Assembly: GCA_041913505.1 (NCBI GenBank)
Contig: JAYSFC010000002.1
Coordinates: forward strand, 1-64,000
Direction: 5' to 3'
DNA from: JAYSFC01 sp041913505
Lineage (GTDB): Bacteria; Pseudomonadota; Gammaproteobacteria; Burkholderiales; Burkholderiaceae_C
DNA: 64,000 bases
Position numbers and translations under genes: made by a program. Shown piece by piece: positions 1 to 8,382 of the stretch (its first letter is position 1; every line of letters starts with the position of its first letter). The notes beneath the pieces were generated by a model. The model was not told where the DNA came from, searched no databases, and worked only from the letters and a program-made list of their open reading frames with translations.

Positions 1-893
1 GCCTGAAGGACAAGATGGGCACGCGCTCCATGGCCAGCGGCGAGATCCGCATGGACGGCGCCGTGGCCTACCTGGTGGGCGAGCAGGGCCGGGGCTTTGT
101 GCAGATCGCCGACATGGTGAACAACTCGCGCCTCTCGAACGGCATGCGCTCAGCCGGCATGATGCGCCGCGCCGTGGCCGAGGCCGAGTTCATCGCCCGC
201 GAGCGCTGGGCTTTTGGCAAGCAGCTGCAGGACCTGCCGCTGATGAAGGTGCAGCTCGACAAGCTGCGCGTGCCCGCCGAGCAGGCGCGCACCATGGTGT
301 TCCAGACGGCGCAGACGCTGGCGCGCTCGGATGCGGGTGACAAGACGGCCTACGCGCTGCTGCGCATCCTCACGCCCCTGATCAAGTTCCGCGCCTGCCG
401 CGATGCGCGCAAGGTCACGGGCGACGCCATGGAGGTGCGCGGTGGCTGCGGCTACATCGAGGAATGGGCCGACCCGCGCCTGGTACGCGACGCCCACCTG
501 GGCTCGATCTGGGAAGGCACGAGCAACATCGTGGCGCTGGACGTGGTGCGTGCCATCAAGCGCGAGGGCTCGCTGCCGGTACTCAACGACTACCTGCTGG
601 GCCTGCTGGCCGAGACCGGCGCCATCACCGCCGCCTACCGCCAGGCCCTGGCGCAGGCGCTGGCGCGAGCCATCCAGCTGGCCGAGCGCGCGGCCGCGCA
701 GGGGGGCGAGCGGCTGGCGCGCCAGGCAGCCTCGGGCCTGTACCACTGCACCACGGCCATTGCCATGGCCTGGGAGGCGGGCAAGACAGGCTCGGCCGAG
801 CGCCTGCGCCTGTCGCAACAGGTGCTGCTGCACCGCGTACTGCCGCGCGACCCGCTGGCCGACGGCAGCGTGCCGGCCGACTGGCAGGGCTGA
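1..893 (+). CDS. Acyl-CoA dehydrogenase, AidB-like (5' truncated)
   Basis: This is the C-terminal part of an acyl-CoA dehydrogenase; the frame is open to the window edge, so the start lies outside. The visible ~296 residues hold the helical C-terminal dehydrogenase domain, including GGCGYIEE followed by RDAHLGSIWEGTSNI, the conserved flavin-contacting and oligomer-forming segment. The tail after it is longer than in short-chain dehydrogenases and resembles the AidB/isovaleryl-like subfamily. It oxidises an acyl-CoA to the 2-enoyl-CoA with FAD, passing electrons to ETF. A Bug-type binding protein and a CoA transferase follow on the same strand, which suggests a catabolic operon for an organic acid. 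Substrate cannot be told from the fragment. Confidence 0.9.
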   Translation, partial: LKDKMGTRSMASGEIRMDGAVAYLVGEQGRGFVQIADMVNNSRLSNGMRSAGMMRRAVAEAEFIARERWAFGKQLQDLPLMKVQLDKLRVPAEQARTMVFQTAQTLARSDAGDKTAYALLRILTPLIKFRACRDARKVTGDAMEVRGGCGYIEEWADPRLVRDAHLGSIWEGTSNIVALDVVRAIKREGSLPVLNDYLLGLLAETGAITAAYRQALAQALARAIQLAERAAAQGGERLARQAASGLYHCTTAIAMAWEAGKTGSAERLRLSQQVLLHRVLPRDPLADGSVPADWQG

Positions 894-923
894 GGCGGCA
901 GCCCCCACACAACCCCGTCAATC

Positions 924-977
924 GAGTGAAAAACGCCTGATGTGCTCATCCACCGGGCGTAAGAAGCTATCAAAACC
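924..977 (-). repeat. Dispersed palindromic repeat, copy 1
   Basis: Read on the minus strand this short element starts T-rich, has the core GATAGCT, then a degenerate ACGCC/GGCGT inverted pair and a closing T tract. Four similar elements occur at other gene ends in this window (near 4647, 23524, 30293 and 44566). The copies are divergent; the grouping is by eye. It fills most of the gap between the acyl-CoA dehydrogenase and the Bug protein and may act as an RNA hairpin. Confidence 0.4.
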
Positions 978-994
978 ATAGTAGGAGACAAACC

Positions 995-1987
995 ATGCAG
1001 ATTGCCAAACGCGCCGTGCTCGGCCTGATCGCGGGGGCCGCCCTGGCGGCGGCGCTGCCCGCAGTGGGGCAGGACAAATTCCCGGACCGCCCCATCACCT
1101 TCGTCGTGCCTTTCCCGCCCGGCGGCCCCACCGATGCCATGGCGCGCATCCTGGCGACCGAGCTGACCAGGGAGTTGGGCCAGAGCGTGATCGTGGACAA
1201 CCGCGCCGGCGCAGGCGGCAACATCGGCGCGGAAGTCGTGGCCCGGGCCACCCCTGATGGCTACACCATCATGTTCGGCACCTCGGGGCCGCTGGCCATC
1301 AACCACAGCCTGTACAAGGGACTCCGGTACGACCCGCGCACCAGCTTCGAGCCGGTCATCTACGTGGGCTACCTGCCCAATGTCCTGGTGGTGCGCCCCA
1401 GTCTCGGCGTGGGCAATGTGCAGGAACTGATCGCCAAGGAGAAGGCCAAGCCGGGCACACTGAACTTTGCCTCTTCGGGCAATGGCGCTTCCTCGCACCT
1501 GGCCGGTGTGCTGTTCAACGGCATGGCGGGCACGCAGCTGGTGCACGTGCCCTACAAGGGCACGGGGCCGGCGCTCAACGATCTGCTGGCGGGGCAGGTG
1601 GACATGACCTTCACCGACATCCTCACCGCCATGCCCTACATCAAGAGCGACAAGGTGAAAGCCCTGGGCGTGGCCACGGCCAAGCGTTCGAGCGCCATGC
1701 CGGGCATCCCCACCATCGCCGAGCAGGGCGGCAACGACCTGAAGGGCTATGACGTGAGCGTGTTCTTCGGCGTGGTGGCGCCCAAGGGCACGCCCGCCGA
1801 ACGCCTCAAGGTGCTCAACCAGGCGTTCACGCGCGCCCTGGATGCGGACAAGGTGAAGCAGACCTTCGCGGCGCAAGGGCTGGAGCCGTCGCCCGACCAT
1901 TCGCCGGCCTACCTGGGGCGCTTCATCAAGGCCGAGGTCGATAAGTGGGCCAAGGTGGTGCAGCAGTCGGGTGTGCAGCTCGATTGA
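995..1987 (+). CDS. Bug-family (TctC-like) tripartite tricarboxylate transporter substrate-binding protein
   Basis: A 330-aa periplasmic binding protein of the Bug/TctC family, very numerous in Burkholderiales. The N-terminus (about residues 1-25) is a signal peptide with a hydrophobic core ending near VGQ. The family hallmark YPxxPI..VVPFPPGG appears as FPDRPITFVVPFPPGG at about residues 28-43, followed by AGAGGNIGAE in the ligand loop. The start has an upstream GGAG. Bug proteins bind small carboxylates; the CoA transferase 14 bp downstream and the acyl-CoA dehydrogenase upstream suggest capture and activation of an organic acid. No TctA/TctB membrane genes are next to it, which is normal for orphan Bug proteins. 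The ligand is unknown. Confidence 0.93.
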   Translation: MQIAKRAVLGLIAGAALAAALPAVGQDKFPDRPITFVVPFPPGGPTDAMARILATELTRELGQSVIVDNRAGAGGNIGAEVVARATPDGYTIMFGTSGPLAINHSLYKGLRYDPRTSFEPVIYVGYLPNVLVVRPSLGVGNVQELIAKEKAKPGTLNFASSGNGASSHLAGVLFNGMAGTQLVHVPYKGTGPALNDLLAGQVDMTFTDILTAMPYIKSDKVKALGVATAKRSSAMPGIPTIAEQGGNDLKGYDVSVFFGVVAPKGTPAERLKVLNQAFTRALDADKVKQTFAAQGLEPSPDHSPAYLGRFIKAEVDKWAKVVQQSGVQLD

Positions 1988-2000
1988 GGGGAGTATGAGC

Positions 2001-3146
2001 ATGCAAGCAAAGGCCGGGGCCCTGGCAGGCATCAAGGTGCTCGACCTGTCGCGTATCCTGGGCGGGCCGCTGTGCGGCCAGATCCTGGGCGACCATGGCG
2101 CCGATGTGCTCAAGGTGGAGCCGCCGCAGGGCGACGACACGCGCGCCTGGGGGCCGCCGTTCAAGGATGGCGTGGCGTCGTACTACTTCGGCCTCAACCG
2201 CAACAAGCGCATCCAGTTCCTCGACCTCTCGGCTGCGCAAGGCCAGCAGCGCGTGCGCGAGCTCATGGCCCAGGCCGACGTGGTGGTGGAGAACTTCAAG
2301 GTCGGCACCATGGAGAAATGGGGCATCGGCTACGAACAGATGCGAAGCGACTTTCCGCACCTGGTCTGGTGCCGGGTGACGGGCTTCGGCGCCGACGGCC
2401 CTCTGGGCAGCCTGCCGGGCTACGACGCCGCCATCCAGGCCATGGCCGGGCTCATGAGCATCAATGGCGAGGCCGATGGCGACCCGCTGCGCGTGGGGCT
2501 GCCGGTGGTGGACATGGTCACGGGCCTGAACGCCGTGATCGGCGTACTGCTGGCGCTGCACGAGCGCGCCAGAAGCGGCCTGGGGCAGCTGGTGGATGCA
2601 TCGCTGTACGACTCCGGCCTGTCGCTGCTGCACCCGCACGCGGCCAACTGGTTCATGAGCGGGAAGGTCCCGCAGCGTACGGGCAATGCCCACCCCAACA
2701 TCTACCCCTACGACGTGATCCGCACGGGCGGTGCGCCCATTTTCCTGGCGGTGGGCAACGACCGGCAGTTCCGGCTGCTGTGCGAGCACATCGGCCAGAG
2801 CGCGCTGGCCGATGACGAGCGCTTTGCCACGGCAGGCCAGCGCTCGGTGCACCGCGCCGTGCTCAAGCCCCTGCTGGAGCAGGCGTTCGCGGCCCACGAC
2901 GGCGTGCCGCTGGCCGATGCGCTGATGGCCATCGGCGTGCCCGCTGCCCCGGTGCTGAACGTGGAGCAGGCCCTGCAGCACCCGCACACCCAGCACCGCG
3001 ACATGGTGGTGCGCATGGACGGCGGCTACCAGGGCCTGGGAGCCCCCGTGAAGCTGGGCCGCACGCCAGCCAGCTACCGGTTCGCGCCCTTGAGCGAGGG
3101 GCAGGATTTCCTGCCCCTGCCGGAGGATGGCCGGACGCCGGAATGA
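2001..3146 (+). CDS. CaiB/BaiF (class III) CoA transferase
   Basis: A 381-aa family III CoA transferase that moves CoA between a donor acyl-CoA and a carboxylate. It opens with the family signature GIKVLDLSRILGGPLCGQ and LGDHGADVLKVEPP. D142 in PGYDAAIQAMAG matches the catalytic aspartate that forms the acyl-anhydride in formyl-CoA transferase. The ATG at 2001 is preferred because GGGGAG (1988-1993) lies 7 nt upstream; an in-frame ATG at 1995 is too close to that site. It follows the Bug gene by 13 nt and is very likely co-transcribed with it and with the acyl-CoA dehydrogenase. The acid substrate is unknown. Confidence 0.92.
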   Translation: MQAKAGALAGIKVLDLSRILGGPLCGQILGDHGADVLKVEPPQGDDTRAWGPPFKDGVASYYFGLNRNKRIQFLDLSAAQGQQRVRELMAQADVVVENFKVGTMEKWGIGYEQMRSDFPHLVWCRVTGFGADGPLGSLPGYDAAIQAMAGLMSINGEADGDPLRVGLPVVDMVTGLNAVIGVLLALHERARSGLGQLVDASLYDSGLSLLHPHAANWFMSGKVPQRTGNAHPNIYPYDVIRTGGAPIFLAVGNDRQFRLLCEHIGQSALADDERFATAGQRSVHRAVLKPLLEQAFAAHDGVPLADALMAIGVPAAPVLNVEQALQHPHTQHRDMVVRMDGGYQGLGAPVKLGRTPASYRFAPLSEGQDFLPLPEDGRTPE

Positions 3147-3155
3147 CGGCGGGGG

Positions 3156-4565
3156 TCAGCCCTGCGCGGCGCTGAGCTCGGCCGGCTGCAGCAAGCGCGC
3201 GATCAGGGCGCCTTCCACGGGGCCCTCCAGCGGAATGCGCACGCGCACGGGATTGCCCTGGGCCACCTGCACGGGCTCGCCGTCGAGGTTGAACATCTTT
3301 TCCAGCAGCACCTGACGGTTGCCAGCCGGGTGGATGATCTCCAGCGTATCGCCCACGGCGAAGCGGTTCTTGGTCTCGATCTCGGCCATGCCATCCGCGT
3401 AGCCGCGCACCTCGCCCACGAAGTGGCTGCGCTGCAGCACGCTGTGGCCGGTTTCGTAGTTTTGGTAGTCGTTGGCCGGGCGGCGCTCCAGCAGGCCCCC
3501 GGTGTAGCCGCGGTTGGCCAGGCCTTCCAGCTCGGTGATGAGGTGCGGGTTGAAGGGGCGGCCCGCCACCGCGTCGTCGATGGCGCGGCGGTACACCTGG
3601 GCCGTGCGGGCCACGTAGTACAGGCTCTTGGTGCGGCCCTCGATCTTGAGCGAATCCACGCCGATCTTCACCAGGCGCTCCACATGCTCCACGGCGCGCA
3701 GATCCTTGGAGTTCATGATGTAGGTGCCGTGCTCGTCCTCCATGATGGGCATCAGCTCGCCGGGGCGGCCGATCTCCTCGATCAGGTAGATCTGATCGGC
3801 CTTGGGGTGGCGCTGGCCGCTGCCACAGGTACTCTGGACGGTGCTGGTGAACTGGCTGTCGGCCTCCCCGCGCGCCTGCTCGAAGTTGAAGCCCTGTTCC
3901 ATGGTCTGGGCCAGCGCCTCGCCGGTGTTGGGGTCCACGGCCGCGTCGTGCGTCTTGTATTCCCAGCGGCAGGCGTTGGTGCAGGTGCCCTGGTTGGGAT
4001 CGCGGCGGTTGAAGTAGCCGCTGAGCAGGCAGCGGCCCGAGTAGGCAATGCACAGCGCGCCGTGCACGAAGACCTCGATCTCCATGTCGGGGCATTCCTG
4101 ACGGATCTTCTCGATCTCGTCCAGGCTCAGCTCGCGCGACAGGATGATGCGCGACACACCAGCCTTCTGCCAGAACTTCACCGTGGCGTAGTTGGTGGTA
4201 TTCGCCTGCACCGAGAGGTGGATCTCGGTCTCGGGCCACTTCTCTTTCACCATCATGATGAGGCCGGGGTCGGCCATGATGAAGGCGTCGGGCTTGCAGG
4301 CAATCACCGGCTCGATGTCGCGCAGGTAGGTGCGTACCTTGTCGTTGTGCGCGATCAGGTTGCTGGTGACGAAGAATTTCTTGCCGCGCGCGTGGGCCTC
4401 CTCAATGCCCTGGGCGATCTGCTCCAGGCGGAATTCGTTGTTGCGCGCGCGCAAGGAGTAGCGCGGTTGGCCGGCGTAGACGGCGTCGGCGCCGAAGTCG
4501 TAGGCGGCGCGCATCTTGTCGAGCGAACCGGCGGGCAGAAGCAGCTCGGGGGCTTTGAGGGTCAT
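3156..4565 (-). CDS. trhP: tRNA 5-hydroxyuridine synthesis protein TrhP (YegQ), peptidase U32 family
   Basis: A 469-aa member of the U32 family, once called a collagenase-like protease. It begins with APELLLPAGSLDKMRAAYDFGADAVY, typical of YegQ. C172, C179, C195 and C199 (HGALCIAYSGRC and NQGTCTNAC) are placed like the cysteines that hold a 4Fe-4S cluster in U32 proteins. In E. coli TrhP takes part in prephenate-dependent hydroxylation of U34 in tRNA, so that role is the best guess here. The gene is convergent with the CoA transferase, 9 bp apart, and is monocistronic. The C-terminal part (about 390-469) is the usual beta-barrel extension. Confidence 0.9.
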   Translation of the reverse strand: MTLKAPELLLPAGSLDKMRAAYDFGADAVYAGQPRYSLRARNNEFRLEQIAQGIEEAHARGKKFFVTSNLIAHNDKVRTYLRDIEPVIACKPDAFIMADPGLIMMVKEKWPETEIHLSVQANTTNYATVKFWQKAGVSRIILSRELSLDEIEKIRQECPDMEIEVFVHGALCIAYSGRCLLSGYFNRRDPNQGTCTNACRWEYKTHDAAVDPNTGEALAQTMEQGFNFEQARGEADSQFTSTVQSTCGSGQRHPKADQIYLIEEIGRPGELMPIMEDEHGTYIMNSKDLRAVEHVERLVKIGVDSLKIEGRTKSLYYVARTAQVYRRAIDDAVAGRPFNPHLITELEGLANRGYTGGLLERRPANDYQNYETGHSVLQRSHFVGEVRGYADGMAEIETKNRFAVGDTLEIIHPAGNRQVLLEKMFNLDGEPVQVAQGNPVRVRIPLEGPVEGALIARLLQPAELSAAQG

Positions 4566-4977
4566 AGCCCGGAATTTTCGCCGATGTGCGGTGCGGGGGT
4601 AGGGGCTTGGGTAATAACCGGCATGGGGTCATTGGGGGCGTTGCTTTGGTTTTTATAGCTGGTGGCGCTGGTGGTTTAGTGGGTAGCGGGTGTTTGGTGT
4701 GGAATCGGGCCCCTTGGGGGCTAGTGCGGACGGCCCGCTAATGGCGGGGATAGACCCGAAGCAGACGTGTGCAGTGACTTCATGTACCTGTAGTGATGGG
4801 CATACCAGAGCTTCATCGATCGACCTCCTCGCTTTGCTCGCGTTCACGCCCCGCTGGGAAGTCGCTTTACAGTAGGCATCTCGCATTTTTTATGATGGGG
4901 CGCTCGATTGATTTCTCACAATTGGTCAGGCGCTGCGCTATGCGTGCAGGAACAGAGATAGCAGGAATATCGCTGAG
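4566..4977 (+). other. Intergenic region with no supported gene; start of the accessory patch
   Basis: About 410 bp without a convincing gene. Small open frames on both strands lack recognisable products. Base composition is visibly less GC-rich than the flanks. The only structure I can point to is a repeat copy near 4647-4700. No clear sigma-70 promoter for the downstream sigma factor was found, and no TGTCACA element of the kind found before the decarboxylase gene. Confidence 0.5.
4647..4700 (+). repeat. Dispersed palindromic repeat, copy 2 (degenerate)
   Basis: Begins with a T tract and TATAGCTGGTGGCGCT, like the other four elements of this group, but the second half (GGTAGCGGGTG) is degraded and rich in GGTGG runs. 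Assigned by similarity of the first half only. Confidence 0.35.
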
Positions 4978-5907
4978 GTGACTTTGTCCCCATCGTCTGA
5001 AGAAGACTTTTCACGCTTGCGCCCAAGGCTGATGGCCATCGGCTATCGAATGCTTGGCTCCGTCCAGGAATCAGAGGACTTAGTGCAGGATGTCTGGCTG
5101 CGTTGGCACGATGAAGTCGAGGATCCGCATGCCTTCGTGATCACTCCAGAGGCTTGGCTCGTCACGGTCACTACGCGCATGGCAATCGACCGCCTGCGTT
5201 CTGCCAGGCTGCGACGAGAGGCCTATCCGGGCGTCTGGCTCCCCGAGCCGCTTGTCGAGGACGGGCCGGCCTCGCCGGAGCAGATCCGCGAACTCGCCGA
5301 TGACGTTTCCATCGCCTTTCTGGTGCTGCTCGATTGCCTGACGCCGGAGGCACGCGCTGCATTTTTGCTCCGGGAGGTTTTTGAAGTCGACTATGAGCAA
5401 GTCGCAGCGGCCATCGGTAAGAGCGAGGCGTCGGCCCGGCAGATCGTGCACCGCGCTAAGCAACGTTTGAAGAAGGTGCGCGTCGCTGATCGGCAGCCCG
5501 CGCGAACCCCGCCGCAGGAACAGTACGCACTTCTGCGTCGCCTGATCCAAGCCATCACGGAGGGCGACTTCGGGGGGATCCGAGCGCTGCTGGCCGAAGA
5601 GGCCGCCCTGATGGGCGACTTCGGCGGGGTTGGTCCAAGCTTGCGCTCGCCTTTAAGCGGGGCCCGGCGCATTGCCCAGCTTTACTACGCGCACCACCTG
5701 CGACATGGCGACAACATGCGACTCGAGCTGGCCTTGTTGAACGGCGAGTGGGCTCTCTTGCGTTACCTGCAAGGGGAACTGGAGTCCGTCCAGGCCTTTG
5801 AGTTCGACGGTGGCCGCATCTCGCAGGTGCGGATACAGCGCAATCCTGCGAAGCTGGCGGGAGTCAAACGCCAGAGCTGTTCGCTGCCCTGGCCAGATCC
5901 TCACTGA
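4978..5907 (+). CDS. ECF41-type RNA polymerase sigma factor with fused SnoaL-like domain
   Basis: A 309-aa extracytoplasmic-function sigma factor of group ECF41 (SigJ-like). Region 2 (FSRLRPRLMAIGYRMLGS, about residues 11-28) is followed by region 4 (about 115-170), and then a SnoaL-like domain replaces an anti-sigma partner. The group linker motif WLPEP is at 88-92. DGGR (277-280) and a terminal NPAKL (289-293, usual form NPDKL) match conserved motifs of the extension. The GTG start is chosen because the sequence aligns to the family from there; the ribosome site is weak. ECF41 genes normally sit beside a carboxymuconolactone decarboxylase, oxidoreductase or epimerase target. That partner is present at 7233, but an IS630-type element now lies between them. 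Confidence 0.9.
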   Translation: MTLSPSSEEDFSRLRPRLMAIGYRMLGSVQESEDLVQDVWLRWHDEVEDPHAFVITPEAWLVTVTTRMAIDRLRSARLRREAYPGVWLPEPLVEDGPASPEQIRELADDVSIAFLVLLDCLTPEARAAFLLREVFEVDYEQVAAAIGKSEASARQIVHRAKQRLKKVRVADRQPARTPPQEQYALLRRLIQAITEGDFGGIRALLAEEAALMGDFGGVGPSLRSPLSGARRIAQLYYAHHLRHGDNMRLELALLNGEWALLRYLQGELESVQAFEFDGGRISQVRIQRNPAKLAGVKRQSCSLPWPDPH

Positions 5908-5976
5908 TTTCGCCGGTTCCGGTGTGTAGCCGCTACAACATTCGCGGCATGCCGACATTCGCAACTATTCTTCTAG

Positions 5977-7062
5977 CTAGTGTCGTGAGTTAGAAGTTCG
6001 CAAACAAAATCTCTCGACGCTCGCAAGGATGTCATCGGCAGTCTTGGACCAGACGAACGGCTTGGGGTCGCTGTTGTTGATCTTGATGTAGTGCCTGATG
6101 GCCTGTTCGAGCTGGCGCGTGGAGCGATGCGTGCCGCGGCGGATGTACTTCTGCGTCAGGGTGGCGAACCAGCGTTCGACCTGGTTCAGCCAGGACGCAG
6201 AGGTTGGCGTGAAGTGCACCTGAAAGCGCGGATGTCGGGCCAGCCAGTTCCTGATGGCGGGAGTCTTGTGTGTTCCGTAGTTGTCCATCACGAGGTGGAT
6301 GTCCAGCACTGGCGGCACGTTGGCCTCGATGGTGCGCAGGAACTGCAGGAACTCGGTGCTTCGATGGCGGCGATGCAAGTCCCCGATGACCGATCCAGTG
6401 GCGATGTCCAGCGCCGCGAAGAGCGTCGTCGTGCCGTGGCGCTCGTAGTCGTGAGTGCGCCGCTCAGGGATGCCTGGGGCCAGGGGGAGCAAGGGCTGCG
6501 TGCGATCCAGCGCCTGAATTTGGCTCTTCTCGTCCACGCACAGGACCATCGCCATGAGCGGCGGGTCAAGGTACAGCCCGACGATGTCGCGCACCTTCTC
6601 CACAAACAGCGGGTCGCTGGAGAGCTTGAAGGTCTCTTGGCGATGAGGCTGGAGCCCGAAGGCGCGCCAGATGCGAGACACCGCCGTTTGCGACAGCCCC
6701 GCCTCGCGCGCCATGGTACGGGTGCTCCAATGCGTCGCCGCGTCGGGAGCGCTCTCCAGCGTCTTGGCAATCACGGCGTCGACCCGCGCGTCGTCGATCG
6801 TTCGCGGTGCTCCAGGCCGAGGGGCGTCAAGTAGTCCGTCCAGCCGGTGCTTGACGAATCGGGCGCGCCACTTCGAAACCGTCTGCTGCGTCACGCGCTG
6901 GCGACTCGCGACCACCTTGTTGTCCACGCCTTCGGCGCAGGCCAGAACGATGCGAGCGCGCAACGCCAATGCCTGCGCGGTCTTGCGCCGCAGCGTCAGC
7001 GCAGTGAGCTGCTCGCGTTCGGTTTCACTCAGCACCAGTTCTGCCTTGGGTCTTCCTCGCAT
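5977..7062 (-). CDS. IS630-family transposase
   Basis: A 361-aa intact transposase. The N-terminal third contains two helix-turn-helix stretches (about residues 47-70 and 110-135). The catalytic triad can be read as D177 (CVDEKS), D260 (VMDNYGTHK) and E296 ([10 protein letters not shown]), a DDE set with 35 residues between the last two, in line with IS630/Tc1-mariner. The reading frame runs to the tip of the left inverted repeat and its TAG stop is formed by the TA target duplication plus one host base. No frameshift or internal stop is present, so the element may still be active. Confidence 0.95.
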   Translation of the reverse strand: MRGRPKAELVLSETEREQLTALTLRRKTAQALALRARIVLACAEGVDNKVVASRQRVTQQTVSKWRARFVKHRLDGLLDAPRPGAPRTIDDARVDAVIAKTLESAPDAATHWSTRTMAREAGLSQTAVSRIWRAFGLQPHRQETFKLSSDPLFVEKVRDIVGLYLDPPLMAMVLCVDEKSQIQALDRTQPLLPLAPGIPERRTHDYERHGTTTLFAALDIATGSVIGDLHRRHRSTEFLQFLRTIEANVPPVLDIHLVMDNYGTHKTPAIRNWLARHPRFQVHFTPTSASWLNQVERWFATLTQKYIRRGTHRSTRQLEQAIRHYIKINNSDPKPFVWSKTADDILASVERFCLRTSNSRH

Positions 7063-7142
7063 GGCCGCCTCGTCGTGTGCATACGGTACACGATTGATTC
7101 GGCTCTTCTCGATTAGTTCAAAGAATTTCTAACTCATGACAC
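5980..7142 (-). mobile_element. IS630-family insertion sequence, 1163 bp, TA target duplication
   Basis: The ends are inverted repeats of about 20 bp: 5980-5999 begins GTGTCGTGAGTTAGAAGTTC and the complement of 7123-7142 begins GTGTCATGAGTTAGAAATTC, with 18 of 20 positions the same. TA at 5978-5979 and TA at 7143-7144 flank it, the expected target duplication. Its only gene is the transposase, read opposite to the flanking genes. The element sits between an ECF41 sigma factor and its likely target gene, 3 bp upstream of the -35 of the latter. Confidence 0.93.
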
Positions 7143-7145
7143 TAG

Positions 7146-7172
7146 TGTCACAGCGCCTTCAAGTCAAACGTC
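7146..7172 (+). promoter_or_regulatory. ECF41-type promoter for the decarboxylase gene
   Basis: TGTCACA (7146-7152) and CGTC (7169-7172) are separated by 16 bp, matching the promoter described for ECF41 sigma factors (TGTCACA, about 16 bp, CGTC). Transcription would start near 7179, giving a leader of about 54 nt before the ATG at 7233. The IS630 element ends only 3 bp upstream of the -35, leaving the core promoter intact. Assignment rests on the motif match plus the sigma factor next door. Confidence 0.8.
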
Positions 7173-7232
7173 TTGTGAGCGGGAGGTCGGTTTCGGCCTC
7201 CGCTCATCATTCACATCGAAGGAATCTGATTC

Positions 7233-7682
7233 ATGAATCGCGCTGTTTGGTTCCAAGCATCTCCTGAAGGTGCCAAGGCTGTCGGGACGCTGCACCACTT
7301 CGTCACCAAGAGCACAGGCCTTCCGAGCTTGCTGACGCACCTGGTCTTCCTACGCGTATCGCAGATCAATGGCTGCGCGCACTGCATCGACATCCACACG
7401 CGGGACTTGCTTGCCGAAGGCATGTCCGTGGAGAAGGTGGTGCTCATTCCCGTCTGGCACGAGGCTAAATACCTCTTCTCTGAGCGTGAGCGCGCTGCGC
7501 TAGCATGGTCCGAGGAGGTAACACTCGTGAGCGAGACGCATGCTTCCGATGAAGCCTATGCGACCGCATTGGCCGTGTTTGGTGAAAAGGATCTGGTTGA
7601 TCTCACTCTCACAATTGCCGCCATGAATGCCATCAATCGCATGGGCGTAAGTTTCCGCATGAAGCCGCGGGCCAAAGCGTGA
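7233..7682 (+). CDS. Carboxymuconolactone decarboxylase family (AhpD-like) protein
   Basis: A 149-aa all-helical CMD/AhpD-fold protein. The redox motif is C48-A-H-C51 with H55 (NGCAHCIDIH), the pattern of the peroxidase-like branch rather than of true gamma-carboxymuconolactone decarboxylase. The ATG has AAGGAA about 10 nt upstream. An ECF41-type promoter lies at 7146-7172, and an ECF41 sigma factor lies upstream beyond an IS element, so this is the expected target gene of that sigma factor. A thiol-based antioxidant role is plausible by family; the physiological substrate of ECF41-linked CMD proteins is not established. Confidence 0.9.
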   Translation: MNRAVWFQASPEGAKAVGTLHHFVTKSTGLPSLLTHLVFLRVSQINGCAHCIDIHTRDLLAEGMSVEKVVLIPVWHEAKYLFSERERAALAWSEEVTLVSETHASDEAYATALAVFGEKDLVDLTLTIAAMNAINRMGVSFRMKPRAKA

Positions 7683-7848
7683 CCTCCCGAGCCGCCAATG
7701 CACGCCTGTGTCCTGGGCATAGCTGGTGTGTTCACGGAGTTGTTCATTGCTGGAATGGGGCCCATGTCTGCCGGCCGCGGATGACGCGTCGCATGGAAGC
7801 TGAACGTCCGTTAGTGGCCGATTACCGCCCGTGTGCAGCCAAAGGTGC

Positions 7849-8382
7849 TTAAACCCGCCGCTTGTCCAGCTTGCGCGTGAGCGTGCGCCGGTGCATGCCC
7901 AGGCGCCGCGCGGCCTCGGAGATGTTGAAGCCCGTTTCGGCCAGTACCTCGTGGATGCGCTCCCACTCGAGTGTCTTGATCGAGCTGGAGCGGTTGGTCA
8001 GTTCCACGTCGGCGTTGCCTTCGGTGAGGCCGAAGGCGGCCTCGATGTCGTCGGTGTTCGAGGGTTTGGCAAGGTAGTGGCAGGCACCGAGCTTCACGGC
8101 TTCGACGGCGGTGGCGATGCTCGCGAAGCCCGTGAGCACCACGATGAGCATGTCCTCGCTGTGCGCGTGCAGCGAGCGCACGCAGGCCAGGCCCGAGGCT
8201 TCGCCCTTGAGCTTGAGGTCCACCACCGCATAGCCGGGGCTGTATTCGGTGAGCAATTCCTCGACGCGGGGCATGCTGTCGGCCTGCAGCACGCGGTAGC
8301 CGCGCCGCTCGAACGAGCGCGCGAGCGTGCGCGCGAAGGCTTCGTCGTCCTCCACGATCAGCAGCAAACGTTCATCGTCCAT
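7849..8382 (-). CDS. regA: Redox response regulator, RegA/PrrA/ActR family
   Basis: A 177-aa response regulator. The receiver domain has the acidic pocket E11-D12-D13 and phospho-acceptor D55 (YAVVDLKLKG), with K-P near residue 105. A short linker leads to a Fis-type helix-turn-helix (ISEAARRLGMHRRTLTRKL, about 153-171), the near-invariant recognition helix of the RegA/PrrA/ActR/RoxR group. The ATG at 8382 is chosen because it gives the normal N-terminus and overlaps the kinase stop by 11 bp. It is the last gene of cyoABCD-surf1-regB-regA, so it probably senses respiratory state through RegB and may control this operon, among others. Confidence 0.92.
   Translation of the reverse strand: MDDERLLLIVEDDEAFARTLARSFERRGYRVLQADSMPRVEELLTEYSPGYAVVDLKLKGEASGLACVRSLHAHSEDMLIVVLTGFASIATAVEAVKLGACHYLAKPSNTDDIEAAFGLTEGNADVELTNRSSSIKTLEWERIHEVLAETGFNISEAARRLGMHRRTLTRKLDKRRV

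Noticed and set aside
275..279. Loss of diguanylate cyclase activity because of AGDEF (residues 275-279 of the gene at 31902)
   Set aside because: These numbers are residues of that protein. AGDEF variants with activity are known, so inactivity cannot be claimed from sequence.
4653..4886. Small minus-strand gene of 77 aa upstream of the ECF41 gene
   Set aside because: No recognisable domain, no ribosome site, and codon use unlike neighbours; probably chance.
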